Source: Bartonella sp. CM31XJBT (lineage in GTDB: Bacteria > Pseudomonadota > Alphaproteobacteria > Rhizobiales > Rhizobiaceae). Taken from it: 64,000 bases of DNA. Positions 10,194-20,800 of this stretch are shown here, piece after piece (the first letter of the stretch is position 1; each line of letters begins with the position of its first letter). Made by a program: the position numbers and the translations under genes. The notes below the pieces were generated by a model that was not told where the DNA came from, made no database searches, and saw only the letters and a program-made list of their open reading frames with translations. The DNA lies in assembly GCF_028618555.1 (NCBI RefSeq), contig NZ_JAQITD010000001.1, positions 1 through 64,000 on the forward strand, read 5' to 3'.

Positions 10194-10580
10194 TTAACCC
10201 CCTAATGCAATTTTCAAAAGAGAAAAAATAATGATACCACCTATGAGAAAACAAAATAAAATATTTAACGTCAAAAAGAATATCCGGAAACCTTCACGTG
10301 GAATATAATCTTCAATCACCACTTGCATACCAAGTTTCATATAATAAAGGACCGAAAAAGTCATCAATCCCATCAAAATAGCAACAATAGGATGTGCAAG
10401 TCTTGCACGCACAATGCTATAGTCCTTTCCCACAAGCGAAAGAATAAGAACAATAAAAAATATCAAAAGTGGTAGATTGATAAACCCTGTCAAACGTTCT
10501 AGCCAAAAATGCTCTGTTCCTTCATGAGCACTGCCACGCCCCCGTACTTTTCCAAGTTCCGTTCGAAAATCTTTTTTCAT
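10194..10580 (-). CDS. sdhD: Succinate dehydrogenase membrane anchor subunit D
   Basis: About 128 residues with three hydrophobic segments. Together with SdhC it anchors complex II and binds heme b and ubiquinone. The N-terminal sequence RTELGKVRGRGSAHEGTEHFW is the typical rhizobial SdhD start. I prefer the ATG at 10580; the frame is also open from a GTG at 10592, which would add four residues. It follows sdhC closely. In a hemin auxotroph the heme b would come from imported or salvaged heme. Confidence 0.88.
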   Translation of the reverse strand: MKKDFRTELGKVRGRGSAHEGTEHFWLERLTGFINLPLLIFFIVLILSLVGKDYSIVRARLAHPIVAILMGLMTFSVLYYMKLGMQVVIEDYIPREGFRIFFLTLNILFCFLIGGIIIFSLLKIALGG

Positions 10581-10598
10581 ATCTCTTTTCACCCCCAG

Positions 10599-11000
10599 CT
10601 AAACAACGGTATATCCAATAATCCAAATCGCAAAAGTAACAATAAGAGAAATAAACACTGTCGCCCAAGCAGTGACTGTTGCCTTTTCTTTTGCCAAAAG
10701 GCAAGGTTTCAGATCCCAAACAATGTGGCGAACACCACCAACCATGTGATGAACCCCTGCCAAAGTATAAAGAAACAAAATACACAATCCAAACCAAGAA
10801 CTATAAATCTCGTGAACCGTTCTGAATGCCTCCTCCCCGCACGCAATAGCAATTAACCAAACAGCAAGAAAAACCGTTCCAACATAAAGTGCCATACCCG
10901 TAATGCGGTGTGCAATGGACATAGCCATAGTAATTGTCCAACGATAAATACTTATATGAGGGGAACGAGGGCGCTCTTTTATCCTAGTTGTCTCTGTCAT
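10599..11000 (-). CDS. sdhC: Succinate dehydrogenase cytochrome b556 subunit
   Basis: A 133-residue membrane protein with three predicted helices. It carries the SdhC signature RPRSPHISIYRW near the N-terminus and a likely heme-ligand region around GVHHMVGGVRHIVWD, where the second-helix histidine is expected. It is the first gene of sdhCDAB. AGGA lies seven bases before the ATG, and a sigma-70-type promoter is visible about 200 bp upstream. Confidence 0.94.
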   Translation of the reverse strand: MTETTRIKERPRSPHISIYRWTITMAMSIAHRITGMALYVGTVFLAVWLIAIACGEEAFRTVHEIYSSWFGLCILFLYTLAGVHHMVGGVRHIVWDLKPCLLAKEKATVTAWATVFISLIVTFAIWIIGYTVV

Positions 11001-11199
11001 AAAATATCCTGACCTGGTTTTTACTGCAACCGCAATGAACGAGAGAGTTCGCGCAAAACGACTAAATATATTCTCTCGTTTTCACTTGTTTGGCATCTCA
11101 AGATACCGATACTACAGGTCGGTTGTCTCAAATAACGGATTAAAGGTCACGCATAAAAAAACCGATTACTCCACGGATATGATCCGCAAAACTTGCTTT

Positions 11200-11228
11200 A
11201 ATCTAATACAATTTTATCTTCACGTCAA
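11200..11228 (-). promoter_or_regulatory. Predicted sigma-70 promoter of sdhCDAB
   Basis: On the minus strand TTGACG (-35, 11223-11228) and TAGATT (-10, 11200-11205) are separated by exactly 17 bases. It would give a 5' leader of about 190 bases before sdhC. No other candidate of similar quality lies between rplS and sdhC. Confidence 0.55.
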
Positions 11229-11428
11229 AGGTCTAACATCTTTTCTCAAATATAAACAGGAATTTTTTCAGATTAAACTTATCCTTTTGAGTATCCATGA
11301 TATATGCAATGGTATCTTAAATTGCACCCATGATTAAGGATAAAAAGAGGAAAAAATTGATAGATTAAACATTTTTATGTCCCCTCCAAGCCTTTTAAAA
11401 GGCAAAACGAATCACGAAAGACACAAAT

Positions 11429-11448
11429 AAGCGGCATAAAAGCCGCTT
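11429..11448 (-). terminator. Terminator stem-loop after rplS
   Basis: AAGCGGC and GCCGCTT pair around six bases, with AT-rich flanks on both sides, 28 bases past the rplS stop. A second perfect palindrome (GCCTTTTAAAAGGC) lies at 11390-11403. Confidence 0.6.
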
Positions 11449-11475
11449 TTGCATAAAGTTTAGCCGATATAATCT

Positions 11476-11916
11476 TTACTCAGCAACTTTCTTTTCAACA
11501 TCTGTGCTGACAGATGCTGCTTCTACTTTCTCAATAACCTTTTCAGCTTTTTTCCGATAATCTCTCTTTTCAGCGATACGCGCAGCTTTACCTCTCAAAC
11601 CACGAAGATAATAGAGTTTTGCACGGCGCACTTTACCACGGCGCACCAGCTCAACACCTTCAATCAACGGAGAATAAACAGGAAACACCCGTTCCACCCC
11701 TTCACCATAAGAAATCTTGCGCACTGTAAAGGTCTCATTCAACCCACCGCCTGAACGTGCAATACAAACACCTTCATAAGCCTGAACACGCGTCCGCGTA
11801 CCCTCCGTCACACGCACCATGACACGAACTGTATCTCCTGGCTTAAAGGCTGGAAATTGGCGCTTTTCTTCAATTTTTGCACATTGTTCAGCTTCAAGTT
11901 GTGCGATAATATTCAT
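11476..11916 (-). CDS. rplS: 50S ribosomal protein L19
   Basis: A 146-residue L19 protein located at the 30S-50S interface. Core motifs are clear: [18 protein letters not shown] near residue 25, then [16 protein letters not shown] and the basic [17 protein letters not shown] lysine/glutamate-rich tail after about residue 120 is typical of alphaproteobacterial L19. It is the last gene of the rimM-trmD-rplS run, separated from trmD by a 209 bp gap that is longer than usual for this operon. Confidence 0.97.
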   Translation of the reverse strand: MNIIAQLEAEQCAKIEEKRQFPAFKPGDTVRVMVRVTEGTRTRVQAYEGVCIARSGGGLNETFTVRKISYGEGVERVFPVYSPLIEGVELVRRGKVRRAKLYYLRGLRGKAARIAEKRDYRKKAEKVIEKVEAASVSTDVEKKVAE

Positions 11917-12125
11917 TTCTTTTATCCTTCATGTTCTTTATCGAACAGTCAGAGCGCTCAACTCTTACCAAAAAAGCCTTTATTAAGAATAAGGAGCTCT
12001 TTAGGCTATGTCTTACACAGGAGCGAATACACCATTCCTTCATTTTAATTTTGGAACTACAGAAAACCTTTTATAAAAAACTCTCTAAAAAGAGAGCCAT
12101 GCAATACACTACCTTATCATATGAA

Positions 12126-12824
12126 TCAAGTTTTCTGATGATTTTTATCATAACGCGCATAAAGATCAGGGCGACGTTGACGTGTCAACAATTCGGCTTG
12201 GCTTTGACGCCAATCTGCGATCGCTTTGTGATGACCTGAGAGCAATACAGGCGGAATACCCCGCCCTTCGAAAAGAGAAGGGCGTGTATATTGCGGATGT
12301 TCCAGCAAGCCATTTTCAAAACTTTCACACCTTGCAGAAGCTGCATTCCCCATCACTCCAGGCAGAAGACGTATAATAGCATCTAAGATAACCAATGCGG
12401 CTGTTTCACCCCCTGAAAGAATATAATCACCAATAGAAACTTCTTCTAATTCTCGTGCTTCTATGACTCGCTCATCAACCCCTTCAAAACGTCCACAAAC
12501 TAACGTTACACCCGTATCACGAGCCAAGCTATGCGCGTAAGCTTGGTCAAAAGGGCGCCCACGTGGACTCATCAACAATCTTGGCGAATCCTGTGGACAA
12601 CAATCAAGAGCCGCCGCCAATACATCCGCCCGCATTACCATACCCGCCCCCCCACCAGCAGGTTTATCATCAACGCTATGGTGTTTGTCTAAAGCAAAAT
12701 CCCTAATCTGCACCGTCTCCAGTGACCAAATTCCGCGCTCTAAAGCTTGCCCTGCTAAAGAATACCCTAAAAAACCAGGAAACATTTCAGGATAAAGGGT
12801 TAAAACGCGCGCCTGAAACTTCAT
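12126..12824 (-). CDS. trmD: tRNA (guanine37-N1)-methyltransferase
   Basis: A 232-residue TrmD that methylates G37 in tRNAs with a G36 and so prevents frameshifting. Recognised stretches are the N-terminal [15 protein letters not shown], the trefoil-knot SAM site [15 protein letters not shown] and [11 protein letters not shown], and the C-terminal helical region [13 protein letters not shown]. Length is normal. It lies downstream of rimM (283 bp gap) and upstream of rplS, the conserved order. Confidence 0.97.
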   Translation of the reverse strand: MKFQARVLTLYPEMFPGFLGYSLAGQALERGIWSLETVQIRDFALDKHHSVDDKPAGGGAGMVMRADVLAAALDCCPQDSPRLLMSPRGRPFDQAYAHSLARDTGVTLVCGRFEGVDERVIEARELEEVSIGDYILSGGETAALVILDAIIRLLPGVMGNAASARCESFENGLLEHPQYTRPSLFEGRGIPPVLLSGHHKAIADWRQSQAELLTRQRRPDLYARYDKNHQKT

Positions 12825-13107
12825 TTTATTTCTTATCCTTATTTTCTTAAACAGACTCTTAATAGCAAAAATAGCACAAACAAGATTTTTAACGCTATAG
12901 CGTTAAATTGAATCTCCTTGATCTGCGCTTTATTCAATACGATCCTTCTAAATACTTGCACTAAAAAAGACTCTAAAAATTCAGAACTATTTCGAGATAA
13001 AGTGCTTACAATATCTGCTCAAAAGTGCATTTTTAATATTTCCACACATTCCACTTTTTATTGACGAAATTCATCTGTTATTTTTTCCTTCATCTTTATT
13101 TTTAGAT

Positions 13108-13665
13108 TCAAGCTATTTCCTTTTTATCATTATCTCCCCCATCAATTAAACCAGCGGCCATGGGATCAACAACAAGAAAACCAGAATCCATACAAATTTC
13201 TGGTACCGCCGCCTTACTAAAGGGAATAAGGACTCTTTTACCCGTATTCAAACGTATTTCAAGCAAATCACCAGCCCCGAAATTAAAAAAACCACACACT
13301 TCACCTAAGATTTTTCTTCCACAATCTTGGACACACAAGCCTATTAAATCGACTTGATAAAACTCATCCTCCATCAAATCATCAATTAATTGATCACGCG
13401 TCACATAAAGGCGAATACCTTTTAAAGACTCAGCCGCATTACGATTTTCTATCCCTTTAAAACGTACAATCGCCTTATTTTTTTGTATGCGAAGAGTTAC
13501 AATTTCATAAGAACGCCCCATATCATCATAAAGAGTGCTGTAAAACTTGAAACGCTGTGGCTCAGCACTTAGAATTTTAACAAAAACATCTCCTTTTATA
13601 CCATGAGGCATACCAATAATGGCAAGATAGACTTTATTTTTAAGCTTTTCTTTATTATACTTCAT
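13108..13665 (-). CDS. rimM: 16S rRNA processing factor RimM
   Basis: A 185-residue 30S maturation factor that binds ribosomal protein S19. The N-terminal barrel contains IIGMPHGIKGDVFVK, and a C-terminal PRC-barrel follows (EDEFYQVDLIGLCV, then VLIPFSKAAVPEI). In most Rhizobiales rimM directly follows rpsP; here rpsP is 18 kb away at 31.8 kb with unrelated genes between, yet rimM, trmD and rplS have stayed together. Confidence 0.93.
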   Translation of the reverse strand: MKYNKEKLKNKVYLAIIGMPHGIKGDVFVKILSAEPQRFKFYSTLYDDMGRSYEIVTLRIQKNKAIVRFKGIENRNAAESLKGIRLYVTRDQLIDDLMEDEFYQVDLIGLCVQDCGRKILGEVCGFFNFGAGDLLEIRLNTGKRVLIPFSKAAVPEICMDSGFLVVDPMAAGLIDGGDNDKKEIA

Positions 13666-13796
13666 ACGAAAATATTATCTCTCAAAAATGAACCCTTCAA
13701 TCTTATAGTTTTCTATTCAATCTTGTTGCCATATGAGACAATCTTCTAAAAGACCTTTCTTGGTAACAAAAACAAATTAATAAAGGAGAAAGTCTT

Positions 13797-14618
13797 ATGG
13801 CAAATATTATGCTATTTTACAAAGATATCACGCCAATCAACAAAGTTTCCCATAAAAATCTAAAATTTGCTCCTCCAAGTGATATGTCTTTTGCCAAGGA
13901 TACTCACTGGGTTCCTTTAGCAAGTACTGAATATTTTCAAGCAGCACTAGACTATCCTATTTTATTTATGTGCGCCGAAGATGAACAAAAAAAACGGCAC
14001 TACACATCCGCGGCTCTTGTCGGTCTTTCTAATGACGAAAATGACTATATCGCTTCTGATAAAAGTTGGAAAACCAATACTTATGTTCCCGCTTTTGTCC
14101 GTCGCTATCCTTTTGTTTTGGCACAAATTAGCAATGAAAAAGAACTTTCTGTTTGCTTTGATCAACAGTCAGGTATGTTTAATGAAGTTGCAGGAACAGA
14201 ACTTTTTAATTCCGACGGCTCTATTTCTCCTTTTATGGAAGAACGTATTCGTTTTCTTGAAAGTTTTAAAATCGCTATGGAAAAAACCTCTGAGTTTATT
14301 GATGCTCTTGTAGAAATGGATCTTCTAAGCCAAAAATCTATCAATGTGAAAAACGATAAAGGTCTCTCAGCTCAATTAGAACATTTTTGGGTTGTTGATG
14401 AAGAAAAATTGAATAAATTATCAGCAAGCCAACTTGCCAAACTTCATAAAAATGGCTTTTTAGGATTAATTTTTGCGCATTTGATGTCAACGCACAATCT
14501 TGTGAAAATACTCTCTCTCAAAGGTGAAAAGCAACTTATCAATCGTGAAGAGCAACCCCAAAACAAGAATGATCATTCTAACGATGAAAAATCTAAAAAG
14601 AAAGAAACTCTCAACTAG
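13797..14618 (+). CDS. SapC family protein
   Basis: A 273-residue protein of the SapC family, named after a Caulobacter S-layer-associated protein. The typical N-terminal half is present: an early Tyr/Pro segment, then VPLASTEYFQAALDYPILF, and later AFVRRYPFVLA and the acidic-aromatic FNSDGSISPFMEE. The C-terminus is a lysine- and asparagine-rich tail. The molecular function in Bartonella is unknown; no signal peptide is seen. A strong ribosome binding site (AAAGGAG) precedes the ATG. The next gene, a Xer-type recombinase, starts 3 bp after its stop, so the two are probably cotranscribed. Confidence 0.78.
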   Translation: MANIMLFYKDITPINKVSHKNLKFAPPSDMSFAKDTHWVPLASTEYFQAALDYPILFMCAEDEQKKRHYTSAALVGLSNDENDYIASDKSWKTNTYVPAFVRRYPFVLAQISNEKELSVCFDQQSGMFNEVAGTELFNSDGSISPFMEERIRFLESFKIAMEKTSEFIDALVEMDLLSQKSINVKNDKGLSAQLEHFWVVDEEKLNKLSASQLAKLHKNGFLGLIFAHLMSTHNLVKILSLKGEKQLINREEQPQNKNDHSNDEKSKKKETLN

Positions 14619-14621
14619 ATA

Positions 14622-15590
14622 ATGCCTATCAAAAACGACAAGAGAAAAGATGAAAATATTCCTCTCATTCCAGCAGACCATGCAATTTTAAACGCAAGGA
14701 AAAATTGGTTAGAGTGTCTTACCCAAACACGTCGTATGTCAGCACAAACAGTGCAAGCCTATGAACGTGATACGCGGCAATTTTTGTCTTTTCTCTGTCA
14801 ACACTTAAGTCATACACCAACCCTTACAGATCTTGCTCATTTACGCATCAGTGACTTGCGTGCTTATCTTGCTTATCGGCGTACAAACAATGTAAGTGCT
14901 CGTTCTTTAAGCCGCGGAGTAGCAGGCATCCGTTCTTTTTTCAAGTACCTATCACGTGAAGGAATCGTCAATGTTCCGGCGGCTCAACTTATCCGAAGCC
15001 CCAAACACCCAAGATCGCTCCCAAAACCTTTAGCGATCAAATCAGCACTTCACATAGTCAAACAAGAAAACCAGCTAGAAAATGAACCTTGGATTAGCGC
15101 TCGTAATGCGGCTGTCCTCATGCTTCTCTATGGCTGTGGAATGCGAATATCAGAAGCCTTAAGCCTCACACCAGAACAATTTTCTGATCCTGAAAAAACA
15201 AGTTTATTTATAACAGGAAAAGGTGGAAAAACACGCCTTGTTCCTCTCATCAAAATTGTTTCCGAAGCTGTACAAAATTATCTCAAATGTTGTCCATATC
15301 CTTTAGTGGATAACCAACCCATATTTCGCGGGGCACGAGGCGGTCCCCTACAGCCCGCCATTATTCAGAAAACTGTACGCAACTTACGAGCAAGCCTTGG
15401 TTTACCAGAAACTGCAACGCCTCATACACTGCGCCATTCTTTTGCCACCCATCTTTTATCACGTGGGGGAGATTTGCGCACGATTCAAGAACTTCTTGGG
15501 CACGCTAGTCTTTCCACCACACAAATCTATACCCATGTCGATACAGACCATTTGTTAAAAATTTATCAAAAGGCCCATCCCCGTTCCTAA
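14622..15590 (+). CDS. xerC: Tyrosine recombinase of the XerC/XerD type
   Basis: A 322-residue site-specific recombinase. The N-terminal SAM-like DNA-binding domain spans about residues 22-115 and the catalytic domain about 135-320. The catalytic set is complete: Arg175 (GCGMRISEAL), His268 and Arg271 (HTLRHSFATHLL), His294 (LLGHASLSTTQIYTH) and the nucleophile Tyr303. It is intact, unlike the decayed integrases elsewhere in the window, and is probably the chromosome-dimer resolvase acting at dif with FtsK. XerC is favoured over XerD from overall resemblance only. It follows the sapC-like gene by 3 bp. Confidence 0.88.
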   Translation: MPIKNDKRKDENIPLIPADHAILNARKNWLECLTQTRRMSAQTVQAYERDTRQFLSFLCQHLSHTPTLTDLAHLRISDLRAYLAYRRTNNVSARSLSRGVAGIRSFFKYLSREGIVNVPAAQLIRSPKHPRSLPKPLAIKSALHIVKQENQLENEPWISARNAAVLMLLYGCGMRISEALSLTPEQFSDPEKTSLFITGKGGKTRLVPLIKIVSEAVQNYLKCCPYPLVDNQPIFRGARGGPLQPAIIQKTVRNLRASLGLPETATPHTLRHSFATHLLSRGGDLRTIQELLGHASLSTTQIYTHVDTDHLLKIYQKAHPRS

Positions 15591-15608
15591 AAGTGTCTCA
15601 TCAAAAAA

Positions 15609-15881
15609 TTAGAGTGTTTCAACCTCAAGTGCCAAAGCATGAACACAAGTAGCTAACTCTTCTTGTAAAACTTTATAAATCGCTCGATGTATTTCTACGC
15701 GTGTTATATTAGAAAAAGAAGAAGATAAAATTTTCACTCGAAAATGTGTTTCTCCTTTACCATCAAAAGCATGTTCATTATGAGAATGCCCCTCATGAAG
15801 ATGACTTTCGTTAATCACTTCAAGCTTTTGCGGATGAAAAGCATCCTGAAGCTTTCTCTGGATTATTGTTTCTATAAACAT
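15609..15881 (-). CDS. BolA family protein
   Basis: A 90-residue BolA-like protein, small and mixed alpha/beta. It shows the family pattern FRVKILSSSF, the central RVEIHRAIYKVL and the terminal HALALEVETL. BolA proteins partner with monothiol glutaredoxins in iron-sulfur and iron handling. A histidine-rich segment (HLHEGHSHNEH) in the middle could bind metal. It is convergent with xerC and divergent from the J-domain gene, a common rhizobial neighbourhood for bolA next to a DnaJ-like gene. Confidence 0.88.
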   Translation of the reverse strand: MFIETIIQRKLQDAFHPQKLEVINESHLHEGHSHNEHAFDGKGETHFRVKILSSSFSNITRVEIHRAIYKVLQEELATCVHALALEVETL

Positions 15882-16005
15882 TTTTCATTCCTCAAACAAA
15901 ATGAACGTGCAAAAATACACCTTTTTCATAATAGAATAAGTGTGAAAACAAATTTTTCAAAAGTCAATTCTTGTAAAATTAATCAATTTTGCATAAACCA
16001 ATAAT

Positions 16006-16626
16006 ATGACAATAACATCTAAATTATTCGATTCAATTCGCATAAGCTCAAATAAAAAACAAAACGCTGAGCCAGAAGCACAACAGTGTCAGTGGGAAGG
16101 TTGTGAAAAAACAGGGGCCCATAAAGCACCAGCAGGTCGAAATCACGAAGGACAATATTTATATTTTTGTATTGAACACGTACGCGCCTATAATAAAAAT
16201 TTTAATTACTTCTCTGGTCTTAGCAATAAAGATATCGCAAAATTTCAAAAGGATGCTCTCACAGGGCATCGTCCGACATGGCCTACAGATCTGAGCAATG
16301 GTACATCGAAAAAAACAGCCGCTAATTATGCAAAGATTCGCTCTGGAACAGCTGCCTATCAAAATCGTATGCGCGATCCCTTTACGCTTTTTACTGGGCA
16401 GCATTCAAGCAATAAATTCTCACGAAAATTAAAGCCCTTAGAAGCAAAAGCTTTTGATACACTGGGACTACAGGCAAACGCTTCAGCAGAAGACATCAAA
16501 ATGAAATATAAAGAGTTGGTAAAAAAGCACCATCCTGATTCCAATGGTGGTAATCGTGCTTCAGAAGAGCGCTTTCGTGATGTTTTACATGCTTATAATT
16601 TGCTAAAAAAGTCTGGTTTGTGCTGA
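16006..16626 (+). CDS. J-domain (DnaJ-like) protein
   Basis: A 206-residue protein with the J domain at its C-terminus (about 145-206), including the HPD motif in KKHHPDSNGG that stimulates Hsp70 ATPase activity. The N-terminal two thirds has a conserved Cys/His-containing segment (CQWEGCEKTGAHKAP, then FCIEHV) that could bind zinc. This layout is typical of a rhizobial DnaJ-like protein found beside bolA and cobS. It is not the main DnaJ, which has an N-terminal J domain. It probably delivers specific substrates to DnaK. Confidence 0.88.
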   Translation: MTITSKLFDSIRISSNKKQNAEPEAQQCQWEGCEKTGAHKAPAGRNHEGQYLYFCIEHVRAYNKNFNYFSGLSNKDIAKFQKDALTGHRPTWPTDLSNGTSKKTAANYAKIRSGTAAYQNRMRDPFTLFTGQHSSNKFSRKLKPLEAKAFDTLGLQANASAEDIKMKYKELVKKHHPDSNGGNRASEERFRDVLHAYNLLKKSGLC

Positions 16627-16827
16627 AAACATGCGCTTATATGAGTCTATTTTCATTTAGACCATCATTATTTGCGCAAAATGTTACTTTTTTTGCAAAA
16701 CATTATAGAATACGTAAAAAATCTTTCTTCAATATCTAAGGCTCTCATTATAGAGCATTGCATAAATACTCTAACTCTTGTATCGTTTCTAATGAATAAA
16801 TAGCATCCTCTCCCTTCCAGAAACACA

Positions 16828-17808
16828 ATGACAAATCTTACCGTTGAAAATTTGCCCGATATTACACTTTGTGCTCGCGATCTATTTCATATTGAAACAG
16901 ATCTGAAAGTCCCTGCTTTTAGCACAAAAAGTTCCCATGTTCCTGATATCGATTCTGATTATCTTTTTGATCAGCAAACAACTTTAGCGATTCTCGCAGG
17001 TTTTACCTTCAACCGCCGTGTAATGGTTTCTGGCTATCACGGTACAGGGAAATCAACGCATATTGAACAAATTGCTGCACGTCTCAATTGGCCTTGTCTT
17101 CGCATTAATCTCGATAGTCATGTAAGTCGTATCGATCTTGTAGGAAAAGACGCTATCGTTTTAAAAGATGGCTTACAAATCACTGAATTTAAAGAAGGCA
17201 TTTTGCCATGGGCTTATCAAAATAATATTGCTCTTGTTTTCGACGAATATGATGCGGGGCGTCCCGATGTTATGTTTGTCATCCAACGCGTTCTTGAAAC
17301 CTCTGGAAAACTAAGCTTACTTGATCAAAGCCGTGTCATCTCTCCACACCCAGCCTTTCGTCTTTTTGCAACAGCAAACACCATTGGTCTTGGTGATACA
17401 ACTGGTCTCTATCATGGTACCCAACAGATCAATCAAGCTCAAATGGACCGCTGGTCTATTGTTACGATACTCAATTATTTACCCCATGATAAAGAGGTTA
17501 ATATCATTTGTTCAAAGGTCAAATCCTTTCAAACGACTGAAGGAAAAAAGATAATTTCACAAATGGTTCATGTTGCTGATATGGTACGCCAATCTTTTAT
17601 CAATGGAGATCTTTCAACTGTCATGAGTCCACGTACCGTCATTACTTGGGCAGAAAATACAACAATTTTTCAAGATGTCGGCTTTGCCTTCCGATTAACC
17701 TTTCTCAATAAATGTGATGAACTCGAACGTGCCACTGTTGCAGAATTTTATCAACGCGCCTTTGGACAAGAGCTTCCCGAATCACTTATTCATGGTGTTT
17801 CGCCTTAA
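16828..17808 (+). CDS. cobS: CobS-like AAA+ ATPase (cobaltochelatase subunit)
   Basis: A 326-residue MoxR-type AAA+ ATPase. Walker A is GYHGTGKST (69-77, Lys75) and Walker B is LVFDEYDAG; the sensor region [14 protein letters not shown] follows. In cobalamin-making bacteria CobS, CobT and CobN insert cobalt into hydrogenobyrinate diamide. No other cobalamin gene is present here, so the pair may now serve another chaperone or metal-insertion role. cobT follows after 14 bp and is surely in the same transcript. Confidence 0.9.
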   Translation: MTNLTVENLPDITLCARDLFHIETDLKVPAFSTKSSHVPDIDSDYLFDQQTTLAILAGFTFNRRVMVSGYHGTGKSTHIEQIAARLNWPCLRINLDSHVSRIDLVGKDAIVLKDGLQITEFKEGILPWAYQNNIALVFDEYDAGRPDVMFVIQRVLETSGKLSLLDQSRVISPHPAFRLFATANTIGLGDTTGLYHGTQQINQAQMDRWSIVTILNYLPHDKEVNIICSKVKSFQTTEGKKIISQMVHVADMVRQSFINGDLSTVMSPRTVITWAENTTIFQDVGFAFRLTFLNKCDELERATVAEFYQRAFGQELPESLIHGVSP

Positions 17809-17822
17809 GGAATCTGTCACTC

Positions 17823-19718
17823 ATGGCTACCGATATTGGCGACAACAAAAATCCGGCAAAAGATTCTTCCAACAACACTCTTAATATTGAAGCTTTTAAA
17901 AAAGCACTTTCCACCTGTATGCGTGCAATTGCAGGCACAAACAACCTTGAAGTTTCCTTTAGTCATAACCGACCATCTTTAAGCGAAAGTTGCGCGCGTT
18001 TACCAGAATTACCTCAATACGCAACGAATAAAGACATCACCATTACCCGCGGATTAGGTGATTCCATGGCTCTGCGCAAAGCATGGCATGATAACCGCAT
18101 TCACATGCAATTTTCTCCACTAGAATCAGAAGCACGTGCTGTCTTTGATGCCTTAGAACAAACACGTGTTGAAGCAATTGGTACTTTAGCCATGGAGGGG
18201 CTTGCAAAAAATCTTGATATCATGCTCGCCGATAAATACAAAAGAGCCCATTATCATAAGATTAGCAACCAAAGTGAAGCCCCCATCCAAGAAGCAATTG
18301 CACTTTTATTGCGTGAAAAAATAACAAAGCGCGCAGCTCCAAGAGAAGCGGGTCCTGTCTTAGAACTGTGGCGTCAAGAACTCGAACAAAAAGCAGCAGC
18401 AGAACTCAATGAACTCCCACATCATATTTACAACCAACAAGATTTTGCACAGATTGTTCGCCAAATGCTTGTTACACTCAAAATGACAGTGCAACAAGCT
18501 GAATCTTCTAACAGTGAAAACAATAAAAAATTAAAAAATGCGTGTGAACCTCAAGACCAAGGAGAAGAAGAGAGTAAAAACAAAAAACACGCTCAAAGTG
18601 AAGAACAAACCAGCACTGAACAAGAAAGTGATGTGCAAGATGACGGAAAAACACAAGCGACACAATCAAACAACAATGATCAAGCTGACGGCGAGCAAAA
18701 AAATGGACCTTGGCAAGAAAAGCCGAGCAAACCCAAACACCTTTTTTCTGATTCGGAACAAATGGAAAGACTTGGCAATTATAAAATCTTCACCCGTCAA
18801 TTTGATGAAATTTTGGAAGCAACAGATTTTTGTTCTGAAAACGAGTTAGATCACTTACGCCGTTATCTTGATAAGCAAATCAATCATCTCCAAAACATCG
18901 TTGGACGTTTAGCAAACCGTCTCCAGCGCCGCTTGATGGCGCAACAAAATCGCAACTGGAACTTTGACCTTGAAGAAGGATGTCTTGATACAGCACGGCT
19001 TCCACGTCTAATTATTGACCCCATGCAACCCCTTTCTTTTAAAATGGAAAGCAACACCCAATTTCGGGACACAGTTGTTTCACTTCTCATTGATAATTCT
19101 GGCTCAATGCGCGGACGCCCCATTAGCGTTGCCGCAAGTTGCGCTGATATTTTGGCACAAACTCTTGAACGTTGTGGTGTCAAAGTTGAAATTTTAGGTT
19201 TTACCACCAAAACTTGGAAAGGGGGCAAATCGCGCGAACAATGGCTTACCCAAAACAAACTCCATAATCCTGGACGCCTCAATGATTTATGCCATATCAT
19301 CTATAAAAGTGCTGATACCCCATGGCGTCGCGCACGACGCAATTTAGGTTTGATGATGCAAGAAGGATTATTAAAAGAAAATATCGACGGAGAAGCTTTG
19401 ATTTGGGCTCATCAACGCCTTTTATCACGGCGTGAACAACGTCGCATCCTCATGGTCATTTCTGATGGCGCTCCTGTTGACGATTCGACATTATCGGTCA
19501 ACGCCAGCAATTATTTAGAAAAACACTTACGCGCAGTGATTCAAGAAATCCAAACACACTCCCCTATCGAACTCATTGCCATTGGAATTGGTCATGACGT
19601 CACACGTTATTATCAACGTGCTGTAACAATTATGAATGCTGAAGAACTCGCCGACGCCATAACAAAACAATTAGAAATACTTTTTAGTGATAAAAGGACT
19701 CATTTTCATAAGAAATAA
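17823..19718 (+). CDS. cobT: CobT-like von Willebrand factor A protein (cobaltochelatase subunit)
   Basis: A 631-residue partner of CobS. The N-terminal helical domain (1-220) is followed by a low-complexity acidic/Gln/Asn/Lys-rich linker (about 225-305) and a C-terminal vWA domain. The metal-ion-dependent adhesion site has the DxSxS pattern in [11 protein letters not shown] (near residue 420), and [11 protein letters not shown] comes later. The AAA+/vWA pair resembles a Mg-chelatase-like motor. AAGGA precedes the ATG. A large gap with pseudogene debris follows the stop. Confidence 0.9.
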   Translation: MATDIGDNKNPAKDSSNNTLNIEAFKKALSTCMRAIAGTNNLEVSFSHNRPSLSESCARLPELPQYATNKDITITRGLGDSMALRKAWHDNRIHMQFSPLESEARAVFDALEQTRVEAIGTLAMEGLAKNLDIMLADKYKRAHYHKISNQSEAPIQEAIALLLREKITKRAAPREAGPVLELWRQELEQKAAAELNELPHHIYNQQDFAQIVRQMLVTLKMTVQQAESSNSENNKKLKNACEPQDQGEEESKNKKHAQSEEQTSTEQESDVQDDGKTQATQSNNNDQADGEQKNGPWQEKPSKPKHLFSDSEQMERLGNYKIFTRQFDEILEATDFCSENELDHLRRYLDKQINHLQNIVGRLANRLQRRLMAQQNRNWNFDLEEGCLDTARLPRLIIDPMQPLSFKMESNTQFRDTVVSLLIDNSGSMRGRPISVAASCADILAQTLERCGVKVEILGFTTKTWKGGKSREQWLTQNKLHNPGRLNDLCHIIYKSADTPWRRARRNLGLMMQEGLLKENIDGEALIWAHQRLLSRREQRRILMVISDGAPVDDSTLSVNASNYLEKHLRAVIQEIQTHSPIELIAIGIGHDVTRYYQRAVTIMNAEELADAITKQLEILFSDKRTHFHKK

Positions 19719-20221
19719 ACCTGCCTTAAATCAGCAACGATTACATTTAAAACATTATCTCTATCATTAAACCATCGGAATTTGATGACTAACAACCTGA
19801 GAAGATAATCCCACAAATTGAATAGCGAACTTTAAAGAAACTTCTACTTTACTGGATGCATTATAAATTCTAAAAGAAATGCTCCAACCATCTTCAAAAA
19901 TTATAATGAGTTTGTTTTTACTTTCTGGTTTTAGTGCAACTGATAAAACTTTTCTTGGAATTTTTCATTTACGTTCATATCCCAGAGTGCCATTCAAATT
20001 AAAAGACTGAATAATTACCCGTTTTTGTCTCGATCTTGTGTTATTTCATTATATTTAAATATTGAAATACACGTATATAAAAAAATATCTCCACTAGACA
20101 TAGCTCTAAAGTGCTGCTCTCACAGAAAATATAATGCATAGACTTTCACCTTCAGTAACACAAAAAGATAAAAGTTGTATTTATTATACGCAAAAAAAGA
20201 ATCATCCAAAGAGGATATTTT
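19719..20221. other. Gap after cobT, no gene seen
   Basis: AT-rich sequence without a supported coding frame or a clear terminator. Its right end adjoins a decayed copy of the yhhQ 3' region, so at least part of the gap is probably insertion or duplication debris. Confidence 0.35.
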
Positions 20222-20365
20222 AAACACTAAGAATTATTTTATAAAAGAATCGGCATAAATGGATTCATAGCAATTTTTCGGCAAAAATCGCTAAAGCAAG
20301 CGAAAGCCAACCTGTTCCCTAACCTTCCCAAAACAGTACTCACCACGGGTGATCTATCAACATAA
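20222..20365 (-). pseudogene. Decayed duplicate of the 3' part of yhhQ
   Basis: About 140 bp that align by eye with 21170-21318 inside the intact transporter gene. Shared blocks include AAAGCAAGCGA-AGCCAA, CCCAAAACAGTACTC and a GATCTATCA/GAACTATCA segment. The copy has small gaps and no open frame. It has the same orientation as the intact gene and lies about 0.9 kb beyond its 3' end, with an integrase remnant in between. Confidence 0.72.
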
Positions 20366-20489
20366 GCTCCCATCTCCTAGATAAAAGAAAAAATCTTTAC
20401 TCACATAAAATATAAGAAAAACACGAAAAAAAGAATATTACTTCATTCACGAAAAAGAACACACCATTATATATCTTATCCGCACTCCT

Positions 20490-20800
20490 ACTTTAAAGAA
20501 ACATTCTTCCTTGCTTCCAAGCTTATTTCACGACAGCGCCCATATATGGCATAATGCAAAATCCAGAATCATCCTTTACTTTACAAGCTACAAGCCAAAA
20601 GCAAAATCCTACTTTCAAGCTTCCAATGTTTTTAAGATAAATCAATATACTTCCAGCGCCTAATATTGCACTTCTATTACATTAAAGCTCTTCATAAGAG
20701 TATTGCTTTCTCAAATGACGTTGTCCGCACGCCAATTCCTCTTATAACATAGGCAAGCAAATGATTTTTATTAACTCAATATAAGAGTATTTAAAACGCG
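20490..20800 (-). pseudogene. Integrase N-terminal remnant (copy J)
   Basis: On the minus strand, 20490-20560 still reads as part of the integrase arm-binding domain, with a YTIYGRCREIGLEA-like string compared with YTIHGRRREMG in other copies. The segment 20690-20790 matches the region upstream of the other copies (a CATAAGA...CACACGCC...AAGCAAA...TTATT...TCAATATA pattern). Heavily mutated. It separates the yhhQ fragment from intact yhhQ. Confidence 0.5.
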
